A stretch of 64,000 nucleotides of DNA from NCBI GenBank assembly GCA_015698045.1, contig BLAL01000087.1, positions 310,001 to 374,000 of the forward strand, given 5' to 3'. Positions 11,217 through 23,729 of this stretch are shown piece after piece. How positions within the stretch are numbered: the first letter of the stretch is position 1; each line of letters starts with the position of its first letter. The stretch comes from Rhizophagus clarus. Lineage: Eukaryota > Glomeromycota > Glomeromycetes > Glomerales > Glomeraceae. A program made the translations under genes and the position numbers. The notes beneath the pieces were generated by a model, which was given only the letters and a program-made list of their open reading frames with translations, did not search any database and was not told the origin of the DNA.

Positions 11217-11564
11217 AAAAAAAAAGTAAGTAAATTAAAGTATTCAATTTAAAACCACTAAAAATTTTTTTTAAAATAAAAATAAATTATTAATCGTTAA
11301 AAAAAATATTCGTTTTTTATTAATCGTTTTTGACAAAATAATATAAATAATTTTTATATTAATCATTTATAGTAAAAATGATATTGATACTTTTCTATTG
11401 ATAGTTTTAATAAAAATAATTTTATTTATCATATTTGTTATTGATTTTTAATAAAGAATAATCTTATTGTTTTATTAATCTTTTTTAATAAAAACGATTT
11501 AACATTTTTTTTTTATTAATTATTTTTACACCCGATAAATGAGTACTAAGTACGGCATATATAC
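11217..11564. other. low-complexity A/T DNA
   Basis: TTATTAATCGTTTTTAAT-like imperfect repeats; no gene. Confidence 0.5.
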
Positions 11565-11880
11565 TTATGTATCATAGGAGTCTTCGTTTCCTAAATAAGC
11601 GCATATTCTAGCTTCTATAGTAAGGGTAAAAGGCATAAATTCGTTGCATGGATTCCATACAAACGTCCAGCCAAAATTAGATACACAAATAAAATCAAGA
11701 GGAGGAATGATTGCGGTCAAAATCATATAAGATAGTCTTACAATATTTTTGGTGCCATGCAAGTACTTCTTGTTCGAATTCTACCCAATTTACAATCTCA
11801 TCAGGAAATCGTAATTCTGTGGATTCAGTACATGAATTTGACTTATTACGCAATTTAAGATAAGTTAGGCTACACACCTC
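11565..11880 (-). pseudogene. unidentified coding relic with a frame break
   Basis: Two minus-strand frames overlap and each looks like coding sequence only over one half. The upstream half (about 11697-11877) includes LRFPDEIVNWVEFEQ and EVLAWHQKYC. The downstream half (about 11565-11700) includes LDFICVSNFGWTFVWNPC and ARICAYLGNEDSYDT. They would join through a frameshift near 11695-11710. The upstream edge has CTTCAG at about 11881, a possible splice acceptor, and there is no ATG. I do not recognise the protein. It may be the last exon of a decayed gene. Confidence 0.35.
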
Positions 11881-12974
11881 CTGAAGGATGATACAAAGTA
11901 TCTAAATAATATTGTTAAAATTAAAAAAATACAAGAGAATAATGAGAAAAACGTATAATGTTCAATAGAAGACAATTAAAAGTGTCCGTCCAATTTTCTA
12001 AAAAAATTTTTTATTCATTTAGGTATAAGCAATGGTATTCATCTATTTTTTTCGCTAAATAATTTCGTAGTTAATATTTGTGTGAATTGTGAAAAGTAAA
12101 GAAATTTATTGTCAAATATGATTAATCCCGAACATAATATATTTACATTATTGCACTGCATTTGATTATAATTGAAAAAACAAAGTACGGTATAACATAG
12201 GCTAAAATTATAGTGCAGACCGACATTAACCTCAAATGACTCGAGGATTTGACATCATTTAAATCATTTATACTGTATACTTTTTCATATATACCATCAA
12301 TTTCCCACAAATAATTTATCATCAATTTTTTCAACATTTTCCAATTTTTTTACATAATACATCTGCGGCTGATCTAATTTTTTTTTATAGTTGAGAAGAT
12401 TTGAATAACAAAATAAAATACAGTAAATAGCAAAAAACAACTGAACGACATAATTTTTTTTTTTTTGTGTGTGATAAAAATAAAAAAAAATAAATAAATT
12501 TCAGTGTTATTTACTTTTACGTAGTTTATATTTAAATACAAAATACTATTATTGCCATTACTCTAATTTTTTTTATGTCCTGGTACGCTTTAACTTATTT
12601 GTCCTGGTGGGGGATCATTCTAAAGTATTGCTCTTATTGTTTAGTATGTTGATTTTTATCAATACATCAAAAATATGATGTAAAAGATAATCTTTATTTA
12701 CGAAGTATTAAAAAAAGTATTTTAACATTTGTACATTATAATACCTCCTTTTCCTTTAGTTATTATAAATCTATTTTCTCAAGAAAGAAATGGTGGTAAT
12801 TATATAACGTAAATAAATCATAAATATTCGAGAGATATAAATAAACATACAAGCCACAGTTAAAACCAAAAGGTAATTCTCGGGTAAAATTATTTCTTTC
12901 GGATTGCATGGAATTCCAAAAATTTTGGAAATTTTTTTAGGAAAAAATATTTTAAATTTCTGTTTTATGACACT
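11881..12974. other. intergenic
   Basis: A 64-codon minus-strand ATG frame at 12143-12337 has one hydrophobic segment but no other support. Otherwise A/T-rich; no gene called. Confidence 0.45.
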
Positions 12975-13081
12975 TTCGGGATTATAGAATTCGAGATTAT
13001 AATATTTCGGGATTGTACCAATTCGGGATTATGGTATTTCGAGATTTTGGCGTTTCGGGTTTAGCGAGTTCCGAGAGACCG
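12975..13081. repeat. 16-bp minisatellite (TTCGGGATTATNNTAT type)
   Basis: Six consecutive units start at 12975, 12990, 13006, 13022, 13038 and 13054, each beginning TTCGGG or TTCGAG followed by ATT and a variable tail. The period is 16 bp apart from a 15-bp first unit. A decayed seventh unit may follow. Confidence 0.75.
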
Positions 13082-13769
13082 TAAAAATATTACAGGTTTC
13101 TTATCGAAAAGTTATTATTAACTTTACATAAAAGGAAGTCAAGAAATTTATAAAATGCTAATTGGCATACCTATAAAGAAAAAATACTATTTACTCAGCT
13201 TTGGCCTTTTAATTTTTAAAGGTCAACTAGCAATGACGGAGGTTAGAGTAATAAGAGTATAATAAATAATATATGATTAATTAATAATATATTTTTAAGT
13301 TAGTATTTTAATTTTATGAATTTGTATTTCAAGGTTCAAACAGAAAAATTTTTATTTATGATAGAAAAAAACAAATAAAAGTAATAACGATTAGAATAAA
13401 AATTAGTTATCAGATTTTTTAACCAATGAAGGTTACCTGCGAAGTTTATTACAGAAAAAATTATTATAATTAAATAATACATTGTAATAAATAAGAATAA
13501 CAGTGCCAATATTCACAATTTCACGGCCGAAATTAAATTAAATTTAGCTAAAATTAGTTTAACCCGTTTAACTAAAATTAATCAAGTTCGTCAAATTCGG
13601 CTGATCATATCAATGGTTATTATGATTTCTATATATAGAAACCCATTTACGCTATTTAAAATATTCTTCACATGGTAATTAGGAAAAAAAGAAATTTCTT
13701 TCTTTTGCGCACAAGATCTTTTTTTTTTTTTTAATAACGATAGCAAAAAATAAAACTTATAATTAAATC
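13082..13769. other. intergenic, upstream of first BTB-TLDc gene
   Basis: No gene. Near 13525-13590 there are GGCCGAAATTAA and CTAAAATTAGTTTA strings like those upstream of the gene at 16880. TATATATAG at about 13633 could be a TATA element, about 135 bp before the ATG. Confidence 0.4.
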
Positions 13770-15250
13770 ATGTCGTATAAACTTGAATCTGATGTTATAA
13801 AAGCGCTTGATGGGCTACTTGAAAACAAAGTTAATTGTGATGTTATTATTCATATTGGGGAGAAACCTGATTTTAAAGAATACCATGCGCACTCCATTAT
13901 CTTAGGCTGTAGGTCTAAATATTTTAATGAAATACTTTTTAATGATGATATCAAGAGAAAAGAAGAGAAATATATAATTACGAAACAAAATATTAAACCT
14001 CAATCTTTTGACGTAATTCTCAAGTAAGTTAATTCAACATTACTTGTATAAAAATTTAAAATAATTTTTTTTTTAATTCGACTTATTTTATAAGATATCT
14101 CTACACTGGACATGTTAATATTAATAATAAACCCGGAACCGAACTTTTGGATATTATGATCGCCTCTGACGAGTTAAAGTTGGAACAGTTAACTAAACTT
14201 ACTGAAGAATTCATCATTGAAAACTATAAACAATTTTTACAAAATGATCCAGTTGGAATTCTTCATATTGTTTATTATAACGAATCATTTTTTAATTTAC
14301 AAGAATTTTGCTTAGAAACGATCTGTTCCGAACCGGAATTTTTATTCAACAATAATAAATTTATCAATTTACCTGCTCCTTTATTAGAAATTATTCTTGG
14401 ACGTGATGATTTAAATTTAACAGAAGTTGAAATTTGGGAAAATTTAATCAAATGGGGATTGGCACAAGGACAAACACTTAATAAAGATATCTTTGAATGG
14501 AATCAAGAAGATTTTAGTCATTTTCAAAGAATTCTTTACAAATTTATTCCTTTAATTAGATTTTATTTAATATCATCCGATGATTACTACTATAAAGTTA
14601 AACCATACGAAGATATATTATCTAAAGGATTAAAGGATGATATTTTAAAATTTCACATGGTTTCTGAATATAAATCAACTGTCAAAATCTTACCGAGACA
14701 TTCTTCGTATCACATCAACTTTGATTCTGTTATAATTGAACAAAGTAAAGACCACCTTGTAATTTTTGCGAATTGGATTGATAAAAGAATGGAAAATAAC
14801 AAGTATACTAAAAATATTCCTTATAAATTTAATCTTTTATATAGAGTTAGCAGGGATGGTAATACTCGTAAAGCATTTCATGGAAAATGTGATAATAAAG
14901 GAGCCACTATAGTTATATTAAAAGTTAGTGGATCAGAACAAATTATTGGAGGTTATAACCCATTTGATTGGGATTCAAGTGATAGTTTTAAGTCAACGAC
15001 TGACAGTTTTGTGTTCTCGTTTGCAGATAGAAGAAATACAAAAACTGCAAGAGTAGGTTATAGTAATGGTATGAATTCTATAGGTCTTCAATCAAACTAT
15101 GGTCCAATTTTTGGTGGTAATTTTTATTGTGTAAATAATGGTAACGCTTGGAGTGCTGGCTTTTATAATTATTCTAATGTCAATGATTTTCCGACAGGAA
15201 GTATAAATGTAGATGATTATGAAGTTTTTCAAGTTATAAAAGAGTCATAG
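13770..15250 (+). CDS. BTB-BACK-TLDc protein, divergent paralog
   Basis: Two exons, 13770-14023 and 14095-15250, give 469 residues. The 71-nt intron starts GTAAGT, ends TAAG and splits a codon after its second base. BTB domain, about residues 22-110: DVIIHIG, then the YHAHSIILGCRSKYF signature, then the helices leading to VILKYLYTGHV across the splice. A BACK-like helical region covers about 115-225. TLDc domain, about 305-468: HLVIFANWIDKR, KCDNKGATIVILKV, IIGGYNPFDW, TDSFVFSFADRRN, YGPIFGGNF and the terminal DDYEVFQV. Family knowledge: BTB-BACK binds Cullin-3, and TLDc modules bind V-ATPase. Its N-terminus differs most from the other copies here. AATAAA lies at 15356. Confidence 0.9.
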
Positions 15251-15929
15251 AAATGTTTATTGAAGATTTTTCAAATTTCAAATTAAAATACTTAAAATTT
15301 TGGCCTTATGTAATCATATGTTATTGTACGTTAATGCAAACACTAATAGCGCAACAATAAAGGTATAAGTAACGATATTATAATTTCGGCTAACTCATAT
15401 TAAAAAATTTTATTGATCATGCTCGTACAAAATACAAATCAGGATAAACCGATTTCCTAAATTTCTAAAAGTTTTGTTTGTTATAATATTATTTTTAAAC
15501 ACAAGAGCTGTGTTTTGAAATTACAATTGACTTCGAAAAAAATTTTACAGATAAGATTTATGGCGGATAAATAAGAATTGTATGTATTGGTACTTTTTCA
15601 CATTATTTTGCAGTATTCCACAAAATAAGAATAATTTCTATATATTAATTTAACTCCATGATGATAATCTATTCTTTATTGTGGTATTTAGAATTATTTT
15701 ACTGTGGAAAAAGTGGCTCGATGAATTACAAGTGTCTAAAAAGAATCATTTATATTCATAATTATTTTTGATAAAATTTTGAAGTACTAATTATCATTTG
15801 GCATAATTTATCGAAATCATGAGGCATTGGCCGCATTGCACTATTTCATAGGGCTCAAATTGAAAACCTTTAAAAGAATACATCATATGATATCTCAATT
15901 TTTTGGTTTACTTGAACATCTTAATTTTG
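15251..15929. other. intergenic
   Basis: The 3' flank of the first BTB-TLDc gene, with a poly(A) signal at 15356-15361. No gene. Confidence 0.5.
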
Positions 15930-16102
15930 AAAGAACATAAAAAAACTGCGAATGTATTTGTAGGTTATAATAATAGTTTTATGCTTTCTTGTCAAAATAA
16001 TGTTACTACCTGGAAAATAGTACTGGTCTATCAAAGATATTCTAAATTATGATACTCCGATAGAAGTATAGATGTGAATGTTTAAGTTTGAAAATTTTGT
16101 CA
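15930..16102 (+). pseudogene. relic of a TLDc C-terminus
   Basis: AAAAACTGCGAATG, GTAGGTTATAATAATAG, ACTACCTGGAAA and GATAGAAGTATAGATGTGAATG follow in the same order as the sequence encoding KTAKVGYSNG, GTSWKF and TGSIDVDDYEVF in the intact genes. Frames are broken, the GPIFGGDF segment is missing, and nothing recognisable as BTB or BACK lies upstream. It is a trace of an additional array member between the genes at 13770 and 16880. Confidence 0.55.
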
Positions 16103-16738
16103 ACAAATGATAAATTTAACTATTGTAAACTACCATAAGTCAATTACGTCATGTATTATGAGTAGTGCCTTTTAATCATGAAATTTTCATTTAATTCGTT
16201 TGAATTTTACATTTATAGGATTACATCTTTTTTTTTCTATTTCAGAAAGTTAGATAAATTTAAATCTGAAGTATTCGAAACAAAAGTCATAAATAATTAC
16301 TTCTAGTCGATAGAAACAGCATAATAACATCACGTATACATGAAACATATGATACAGTATATTTGCCAATTTTTTCAAAATTTTTGTCAATATTTACGAA
16401 AATCAGGAAGAAAGATCTGTAATGTATTATTCGAAAATTTTGTCCATTACAACATACTAAAGAGATGAAAATTTTACTTAAATATTATTACTGCAGAATT
16501 TCAAATTGAAATTGATCCTATGTGTAACGTAAGAATTGGTGATGCATACTTTAGTGATGAATAATGCACATGATGAACTAAAGTATGTGAATACTTTATC
16601 ATACTTGGAATGTTCTAGATTGGTCCTCTGATTCATAATATGTGGGCTCCACTCATTCTATAGCAACATGATTCCTGAAGTAATTTATGTAAAATAATGT
16701 CTGCCAGTGGTAATAATAATAATATGCTAATAAATTCG
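16103..16738. other. intergenic
   Basis: No gene supported; short AT-rich frames only. Confidence 0.45.
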
Positions 16739-16879
16739 GCCAAAATTAACAAAGTTTTGACTAAAATTAGTTTATAAAATCTAATTTCCATTTATAGAAT
16801 TTCATTGACAAAAAATGTTGTGTAACAGCATGGTTAATTTATATTGCATGAAAAAAAATTTTTTATAAAAAAAAAAAAA
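16739..16879 (+). promoter_or_regulatory. shared BTB-TLDc promoter block and poly(A) leader
   Basis: The order GGCCAAAATTAA (16739), TTTATAGAATTTCATT (16791-16806) and TGTGTAACAGCATGG (about 16819-16833) recurs upstream of the genes at 19919 and 35782. The leader ends in 14 A that run straight into the ATG. Confidence 0.5.
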
Positions 16880-18359
16880 ATGTCCTTCGAATTTCCTCAA
16901 GAACTTATTAATGATTATGAAAAATTACTTGAATATGATAAAGGACATGATGTTATTATTTACGCTGGTCATGATGAAAATGCAGAAGAAATTCATGCAC
17001 ATTCAATTATATTATGTAATAGATCTCAATATTTTCGTGCAGCATTTTTTAATGAATGGGCCGAAAAAAAAGATGGAAAATTTATTCTTAAAAAACCAAA
17101 CATTTCTCCTCAAATATTTAAAATTATTTTAAGGTAATAATAAATAAAATTAATGATGGATCTTATTATTTAACTGTTATATCTGATTATTTATTTTAAA
17201 AATATTCATTAGATTTATATATTGTGGAAAAATTGATTTGACGAATTTACAAGGACCAGAATTATTAAATCTTTTGATTGCAGTAGATGAAATATATATT
17301 CAAGTATTAATCCCTTGTATTCAAGATTATTTAATTAATTATCAATATAAGTTTTTACGACAGAATCCTATTGAAATTCTTGAAACAGTTTATCACATTT
17401 ATAAAAGTGATACTTTTGCAGGTTTATGGAATTTTTTTCTTGAAGCAATTTGTGATCAACCGGATATATTATTTAATTCTGATAATTTAATTAAGTTAAA
17501 TGCACCATTCTTGGAATTACTTTTAGAACGAGATGATTTATTATTGGATGAAATTGAAATATGGGATAATTTAATCAAGTGGAGTTTGGCTCAACATCCT
17601 TATATTCAGAAAGATGTTCTGAAATGGAATAAAGAAGAAATCGCAATTATGAAAAATACTTTACATATGTTTATTCCTTTAATCAGATTTTATCATATAT
17701 CTTCTGAAGACTTTCATTTGAAAGTATATCCTTTTAAAGCATTACTGCCCGAAGATTTAATTAATAATATACTTACATTTCATATGGAACCAAATAAGAA
17801 ACTCGACGATAATATACAATCGCCTAGAATTAAGTTTCAACATTTTGCTATTTTTTCTAGTTGGATTAAAAAGAAAGAAAATTCTTATTATAGACATCAT
17901 AGTGTAAGAGATCTTCCTTATCATTTTAATTTAATTTATCGTGCTAGTAAAGATGGTAAAACACCCGAAGCATTTCATAATAAGTGCGATAATAAAGGAG
18001 CCACAATAGTTATAATAAAAGTTAAGGGATCTGAACAAATTATTGGAGGTTATAATCCATTTGATTGGGATTCAAATAGAATTTATAAATGTACAAATGA
18101 TAGCTTCGTGTTCTCATTTATGGATAGAAAAAATACAAAAACTGCAAAGGTAGGATATAGTAATGGTGTATATTCTATTGGTTGTTACCCAACTTTCGGA
18201 CCAATATTTGGTGGTGATTTTTCTTGTAAAAATGATGGTACTAGTTGGAAGTTTAATAGTAATTTTTATTCATATCCTAATGTTGGTATTCCAATAGGAA
18301 ATATAGATGTAGATGATTATGAAGTTTTTCAGGTTGTGGCAAAAATAGATCTTGAATAA
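16880..18359 (+). CDS. BTB-BACK-TLDc protein
   Basis: Exons 16880-17133 and 17213-18359 encode 466 residues. The 79-nt intron (GTAATA...TTAG, phase 2) sits at the same codon as in all the paralogs. I start at the ATG of MSFEFPQELINDYEKLL; a longer frame upstream has no ATG. BTB, about 20-125: DVIIYAG, EIHAHSIILCNRSQYF, NEWAEKKDGKF, then KIILRFIYCGKI over the splice. BACK, about 130-230: WDNLIKWSLAQ, FIPLIRFYHISSEDF. TLDc, about 295-463: HFAIFSSW, FHNKCDNKGATIVIIKV, IIGGYNPFDWDS, FGPIFGGDFSC, VDDYEVFQV. Closest to the copies at 19919 and 35782. Candidate Cullin-3 adaptor; the partner is unknown. AATAAA at 18393. Confidence 0.92.
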
Positions 18360-19104
18360 TAATTATGCTTAAGTTTAGACGTTATCTATAACAATAAAAT
18401 GCTTATTTAATTTAAACATCATATTTTTATTTTTTTTTGTTACACTTAAAGTTATAAAGTTTATAAAAAAAAACCATTCGCTTTTATTCTATTGTTTTAA
18501 ACCGAATGTTTTAAATTTTAAATTGAATTAGAATGGTTGTATTATTAATCAAACATGATAATGTTAAATTGTTGGAAATATTTTATATAAATTCATTTAG
18601 AAAGATGGGACTCCGTTATATTAAAAGTGAATAATAGTTTAGCAACACCTTCAAATAATTTCACATCGCTGATATTTATTCGTTCTCTTATAACGATGGA
18701 GCGCTCTATTAATTTAATTTCTTACAAGGTTAAATAAAACATGAACCGATAAATAATCACCTAATAGCTTTTACGCTATCCTAAAAACCTATCTAAAAAT
18801 TAAAATAAAACTATTGATGGGTGTTTTAACGTTTTAATTAAATTTTTGGTTTCAATAATTTCTATACAACAACAGATAAAGAATATTTTCATTTAATTAA
18901 ATAAAACCATCTATCTATTTTGTAAATTTTGTAAAATTATAAATAAACCATCTATACTGACACACTCAAAAGTTTCAGTATACCTTCCTTCCTTCTTCTA
19001 AACTTTTATTCCTTCTTATTATTTCTCGTTCCGCAATCGCAGTGTAATCATCGCTTGAAATTCGACACTACATGCATCTACGAAGATATAATCTTACATT
19101 TTGA
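18360..19104. other. intergenic
   Basis: A 3' flank with AATAAA at 18393-18398, then AT-rich DNA. Around 18970-19050 it turns pyrimidine-rich. No gene. Confidence 0.45.
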
Positions 19105-19255
19105 TTATCAGTTTCATTCAAATCAAATCATCGAATCGACCATGATCTTTCACCTCTTCCTCATCATCTTTCGCTTTTTTTCGCTTCAAGTTCTTTGTCA
19201 CTATCGACTTTTCGTTTTCCTTTCTTACCGTCTAACGCTCCGTTTATTTGTCATG
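19105..19255 (-). pseudogene. short charged coding remnant
   Basis: On the minus strand a frame reads a lysine-rich stretch (GKKGKRKVDSDKELEAKK). After a +1 shift in a run of seven A it continues as AKDDEEEVKDHGRFDDLI to a stop. Base composition is less A/T-biased than the surroundings. It could be a low-complexity tail of a decayed gene or coincidence. No ATG or family is recognised. Confidence 0.2.
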
Positions 19256-19759
19256 CAATAATGATTCGTCTATGGATCTTATTATTGCAACCTCCGTCAT
19301 TTTTGAAGAAAGCAATTACTTCTATACCGGCTGTTTTCACGAAATATATATTGGCATAATCCATATCGGCATATAATCGAGATTACGAAAAAATAAAGAA
19401 ATATAACATTTCAACTCTTATAATTAATTTTTTTTTAATTCAAGAAAATATTTAAAATTCAAGGAAAGAACGCTATGATGTTATTGGGATTGATTATATT
19501 TAATAATCAAATTGAATTTATGAGTTGAATTTATGACGAGACGAGTTTCATTTCGTGGTTTCAACTTTTTATTTGAATTATAAAAATGATCACGAGACAG
19601 GAAAATAAATAATTACAATAATTCTATATACAATACATATTTAACATATTTAGCAATAAATTTACAAAATTAAAAATGTTTATCATTTGCTTTTTCTAAT
19701 TCCTTTTTGCTTGCCTATCTCTGACGTTGATCTGTTTACTGAATAAAAAAATTTGGTTA
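19256..19759. other. intergenic
   Basis: No gene or clear repeat seen. Confidence 0.45.
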
Positions 19760-19918
19760 AGATCCAAAATTAATTAATTTGTTAATCAATAATCCCGATT
19801 CCCGTTTCCGTTTATGGAATTCCGTTAGCATAAAAATTTGTGTGACCCACATGACCTCTTTGTGCTCCGCTTCACAATTTTAAGTTTGAATATCAATTAT
19901 TTCAATGTAAAAAAAAAA
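19760..19918 (+). promoter_or_regulatory. shared BTB-TLDc promoter block and poly(A) leader
   Basis: CCAAAATTAATTAA (about 19764), GTTTATGGAATTCCGTT (19810-19826) and TGTGTGACCCACATGA (19839-19854) match in order and spacing the blocks before the genes at 16880 and 35782. An A-run of 11 ends in the A of the ATG. Confidence 0.5.
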
Positions 19919-21420
19919 ATGTCTTTTGAATACCCTCAAGAACTTATTAATGATTATGAAAAATTGCTTGAAATTGATAATGGATATGATGTTATTATTT
20001 ACGCTGGTGAAGATGAAAATGTAAAAGAAATCCGCGCACACTCACTTATTTTATATACTAGGTCACAATATTTTCGTGCAGCATTATCTAATGAATGGGC
20101 CATTAAAAAAGATGGAAAATTTATTCTTAAAAAGCCAAATATTTCTCCTCAAGTTTTTAAAATTGTTTTAAGGTAATGAATAAATAAATTTTATAATATT
20201 GGTCAAAATATTTAATTGATTAACTTAAATTATTATTTTTTCTTTTTTTTTTTTTTAGATTCTTTTATTGTGGAAAAATTGATTTGACAGAATTACAAGG
20301 ACTAGAAATATTAAATCTTTTAATAGCAGTAGATGAACTTAATATTCAAACATTAATCCCCTGTATTCAAGATTATTTATTTGATCATCAATATGAATTT
20401 TTAAAACAGAGTCCTATTGAAATTCTTGAAACTGTTTATCAAGTTTATCAATGTGATACTTTCTTAATTTTATGGGATTTTTTTCTTAAAACTATTTGTG
20501 AAAATCCAGAAATATTATTTAATCCTAATAAATTAATTATGTTAAAGGCTCCTTTATTGGAATTAATATTAAAACGAGATGATTTATTATTGGATGAAAT
20601 TGAAATATGGGATAATTTGGTCAAATGGTGTTTAGCTCAACGTCCTTCTATTAATCAAGATGTTAGTAAATGGAATAAAGATGATGTTGCAATTATGGAG
20701 AATATTTTTCAGAGTTTCATTCCTTTAATTAGATTTTATTATATATCTTCAGAAGATTTTCATTTAAAAGTATATCCTTTTAAAGCATTACTACCTGAAG
20801 ATTTAACTAATAACTTACTTTCATTTTATGATCCGGCAAATATGAACCTTAGTGTTGGAATGCAGCCTCTTAGAAATCCAAAATATGATACGAATTTAAT
20901 TAAACCTCGACATTTTATTATATTTTCTAATTGGATTGAAAAGAAAACAGAGTCTCATTACGATTATTATCAATCAAAAGATATTCCTTATTATTTTAAT
21001 TTAATTTATCGTACTAGTAGGGATGGAAATACAGCTGAAGCATTTCATAAAAAATGTGATAATAAAGGAGCTACTATAGTGATAATAAAAGTTGAGGGAT
21101 CTGAACAAATTATTGGAGGTTATAATCCATTTAATTGGAACTCAAGTAATAGGTATACAACCACAACAGATAGTTTTATGTTTTCATTTAAAGATAGAAG
21201 GAATGCCAAAACTGCAAAAGTTGGTTATAGTAATGGTACATATTCTATAGGTTGTTATTCAACTTTTGGGCCAATATTTGGTGGTGATTTTTTTTGTAAA
21301 AATGATGGTACTTCTTGGAAGTTTAATAATAATATTTATTCATATTCCAATATTGAAATTCAGACAGGAAGTATAGATGTGGATGATTATGAAGTTTTTC
21401 AAGTTATAACAAAAACTTGA
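19919..21420 (+). CDS. BTB-BACK-TLDc protein
   Basis: Exons 19919-20172 and 20259-21420 give 471 residues; the intron is 86 nt (GTAATG...TTTTTTAG) in phase 2. ATG start MSFEYPQELINDYEKLL. BTB, about 20-125: DVIIYAGEDENVKEI, SQYFRAALSNEWA, then KIVLRFFYCGKI. BACK, about 130-230, with IWDNLVKWCLAQ and FIPLIRFYYISSEDF. TLDc, about 303-468: HFIIFSNWIEKK, KKCDNKGATIVIIKVEG, IIGGYNPFNW, FGPIFGGDFFC, VDDYEVFQV. The exon 1 length (254 nt) equals that of the neighbour at 16880, about 1.6 kb upstream, so the two are a tandem pair. Likely function as for the other array members, inferred only from domains. Confidence 0.92.
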
Positions 21421-21954
21421 ATTATAATGAGGATAATCTTTAAAAAAATATATTTGTTTTTTAAATCGTAGTTTTGTTGGTATAAAAATATATTCATTAA
21501 TAATGTTTAACAAGATTTATGTATGCCTTATGAGTTTTCATGAGTTTTTCTTAAAACTATAAAATTGATTTTTTCTTATTAACAGCAATTCAAGTTATTG
21601 TCTCGCTCACATTGTTACAATAAATAATGATAATACCTATAGTTTGATATTATTATGATCACAATCTTTACTTTTTAATGAAATAAAGTTTTTTCAGAAT
21701 AATAAACTATACAAAATGATGATAATTATAATATCGTCAATTAAAATTGAAAACAAATTACTTTTAATCCTGTAAAGACAAGTCGATCCGTGTTTTATAT
21801 TCCATCGCTTCTCCGTAAAAGGCTAATATTCCCGGAGTTAATAACCTTATACGCGGAATTTACCGAATTATTTTCATTTTCCGTGAGTGGATCATTGAAA
21901 GGCTCATTTTTACGGAGTTTTTCGGAAATAACGGATTAAATTTCCGAAGTGCCG
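21421..21954. other. intergenic with CGGAA-rich segment
   Basis: No gene. From about 21800 the DNA is rich in TCCG/CGGA strings (CTCCGTAAAAGGCT near 21813 and, inverted, AGGCTCATTTTTACGGAG near 21901), probably a small decayed foldback element. Confidence 0.4.
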
Positions 21955-22062
21955 TTTCGTCGAACAGACATTTCACGAATGGACATTTTATCGAATGAAA
22001 ATTTTATTAAAGGATTCTTTGTCGAAACCAATTCGCCAAACAGACGTTTTATCGAAAATGGT
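21955..22062. repeat. degenerate 15-16 bp repeat (CGAACAGACATTT type)
   Basis: Successive units TTCGTCGAACAGACA, TTTCACGAATGGACA, TTTTATCGAATGAAA and, further on, TTCGCCAAACAGACG, TTTTATCGAAAATGG. An overlapping frame starting near 21949 is just this repeat and is not a gene. Confidence 0.5.
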
Positions 22063-23729
22063 GATAACAATGATCAAAAATATTCCTTGCGTAATAAAAT
22101 AAATAAAAAAAAAAAAAAATGCTTAAAGAACGAACTCTTTTTAACTATTTTTATTTTAAAATATCTTTTTTTTTCTTTAGAATCTTATTGTTACATTATA
22201 TATTTTTTTGAAAATTTTATTCGTGAAGTAAAAAAAAAAAGTGATTAACGGCAAAACGTGAATAACGTAAGGTGACAAAAATTAATGACTACGTTACTCT
22301 CCCACAGAAAATTTTAGACATGTATTCCCTAAAAAAAAATTTTTTTTTACAAGTAATAAAATAATATAATATTCAAATTAGCAATAACGAAAAATAGATA
22401 TCTAAATGTTTGTTCCATTAACAAAGTGTTAAAATATTCTGTAAAGTGTAAAACAAAAGTCATTTTATATGAATATTAATAAAGCTGTTTAAATAAAAAA
22501 TTAATATTTAAGTAGTCCCATACCTGTTGAACGACTTCCTTTAAGCTTCCTAAACCTATTCACTTGGCAAAGCACTGAAAACCACACTACAAAGTTGAAA
22601 AATAAATGTAATACAGTTTTCTTAAAATAAAAACATCTCAAAAAATTAACATGTACATGTTTTCATAATTGTTAATTGATTCTTATTAGTCAAGTCTCGG
22701 AAGTGTTAAAATTGTCATTATAAAGTCTATAAAAAAACGCGTTTATTATAAATAAAAATTGTTACAGCTAATAAGTAATAAAAATATTTCATGAATAAGT
22801 TCTTTAAAGAGTATTGAACTTTTTATTGCATAACAGTTAAAGAAATAAAAAAAAAAGTGTGTTCACAAATAAGGCTGATCGCAGCTATATAAGTCACGTG
22901 ATATACGTACTTTACATTATTAAAGTAAGTGCGTAAACAAACATGGGAAACCATTAACTGTTTTTGTGGTACCTCCTGAAAAAATAATAAACATGTGAAC
23001 TCACGTTACTACTTAGCCAATCTACGTTACTCGCTTTCTATATACTCGAAATGAATTTCGGTACCCTGATTAATTCTTGGCTACAATCTTGACTGTTGAT
23101 CTTTAGCGAAAGCCAAGTAACCTCTAATACCTTATCAAGGAAACAAAAATGAAATCAAAACCGGATTTTATATTATAACGAACTTCTTAAGAATGGCTTA
23201 CATGTATTAATTTGCTATTATTGATTATTGCAAATTTCTCATTTCCTTCTTTCCTAAAAAAAAGACTATGAACGAAAACAATTTATATACGAAATTTAAA
23301 CATATTTAATGACGGAAAAGGATTAGTAAGATACACCCTACTAAACCTTATAATAAAATTTTTTTTTATATTCGTTTAAATCATTAATAGTTTTTAAATA
23401 ATATATTTATTTATTTAAATCATATATAATGCTTGTGAAATATTTATCTTATTATTAATGCATATGTGATAATTATATTGATAAACTATATTGTTTGCAA
23501 ATTTTACGATATTTGTAACAGCTATTTAACTATTACTTCATATTCTTATTTAAAATATATGGATTATTAAATTTCTTATTTCTATCATAAATTTCTAAAT
23601 CATATAGTAAATTAGTAAATTTGATAATTCATAATTGTATAACTTTTAAATAATTTTTTTTACATATAGGAAATATATAGTAATTTAAATAACTTATCTA
23701 TGGCTTATTTTTTTTGCGTCTCAACAATA
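22063..23729. other. intergenic
   Basis: No supported gene. CTATATAAG followed by TCACGTGAT at about 22883-22902 looks like a promoter-type pair but has no open frame behind it. Confidence 0.45.

Noticed and set aside
12143-12337. 64-codon minus-strand ATG frame with one hydrophobic segment
   Set aside because: AT-rich DNA often gives such frames; no promoter, homology or repeated occurrence was seen.
22883-22902. TATATAAG with TCACGTGAT as a promoter
   Set aside because: No supported gene lies downstream for more than 800 bp, and TCACGTGAT recurs at several unrelated places.
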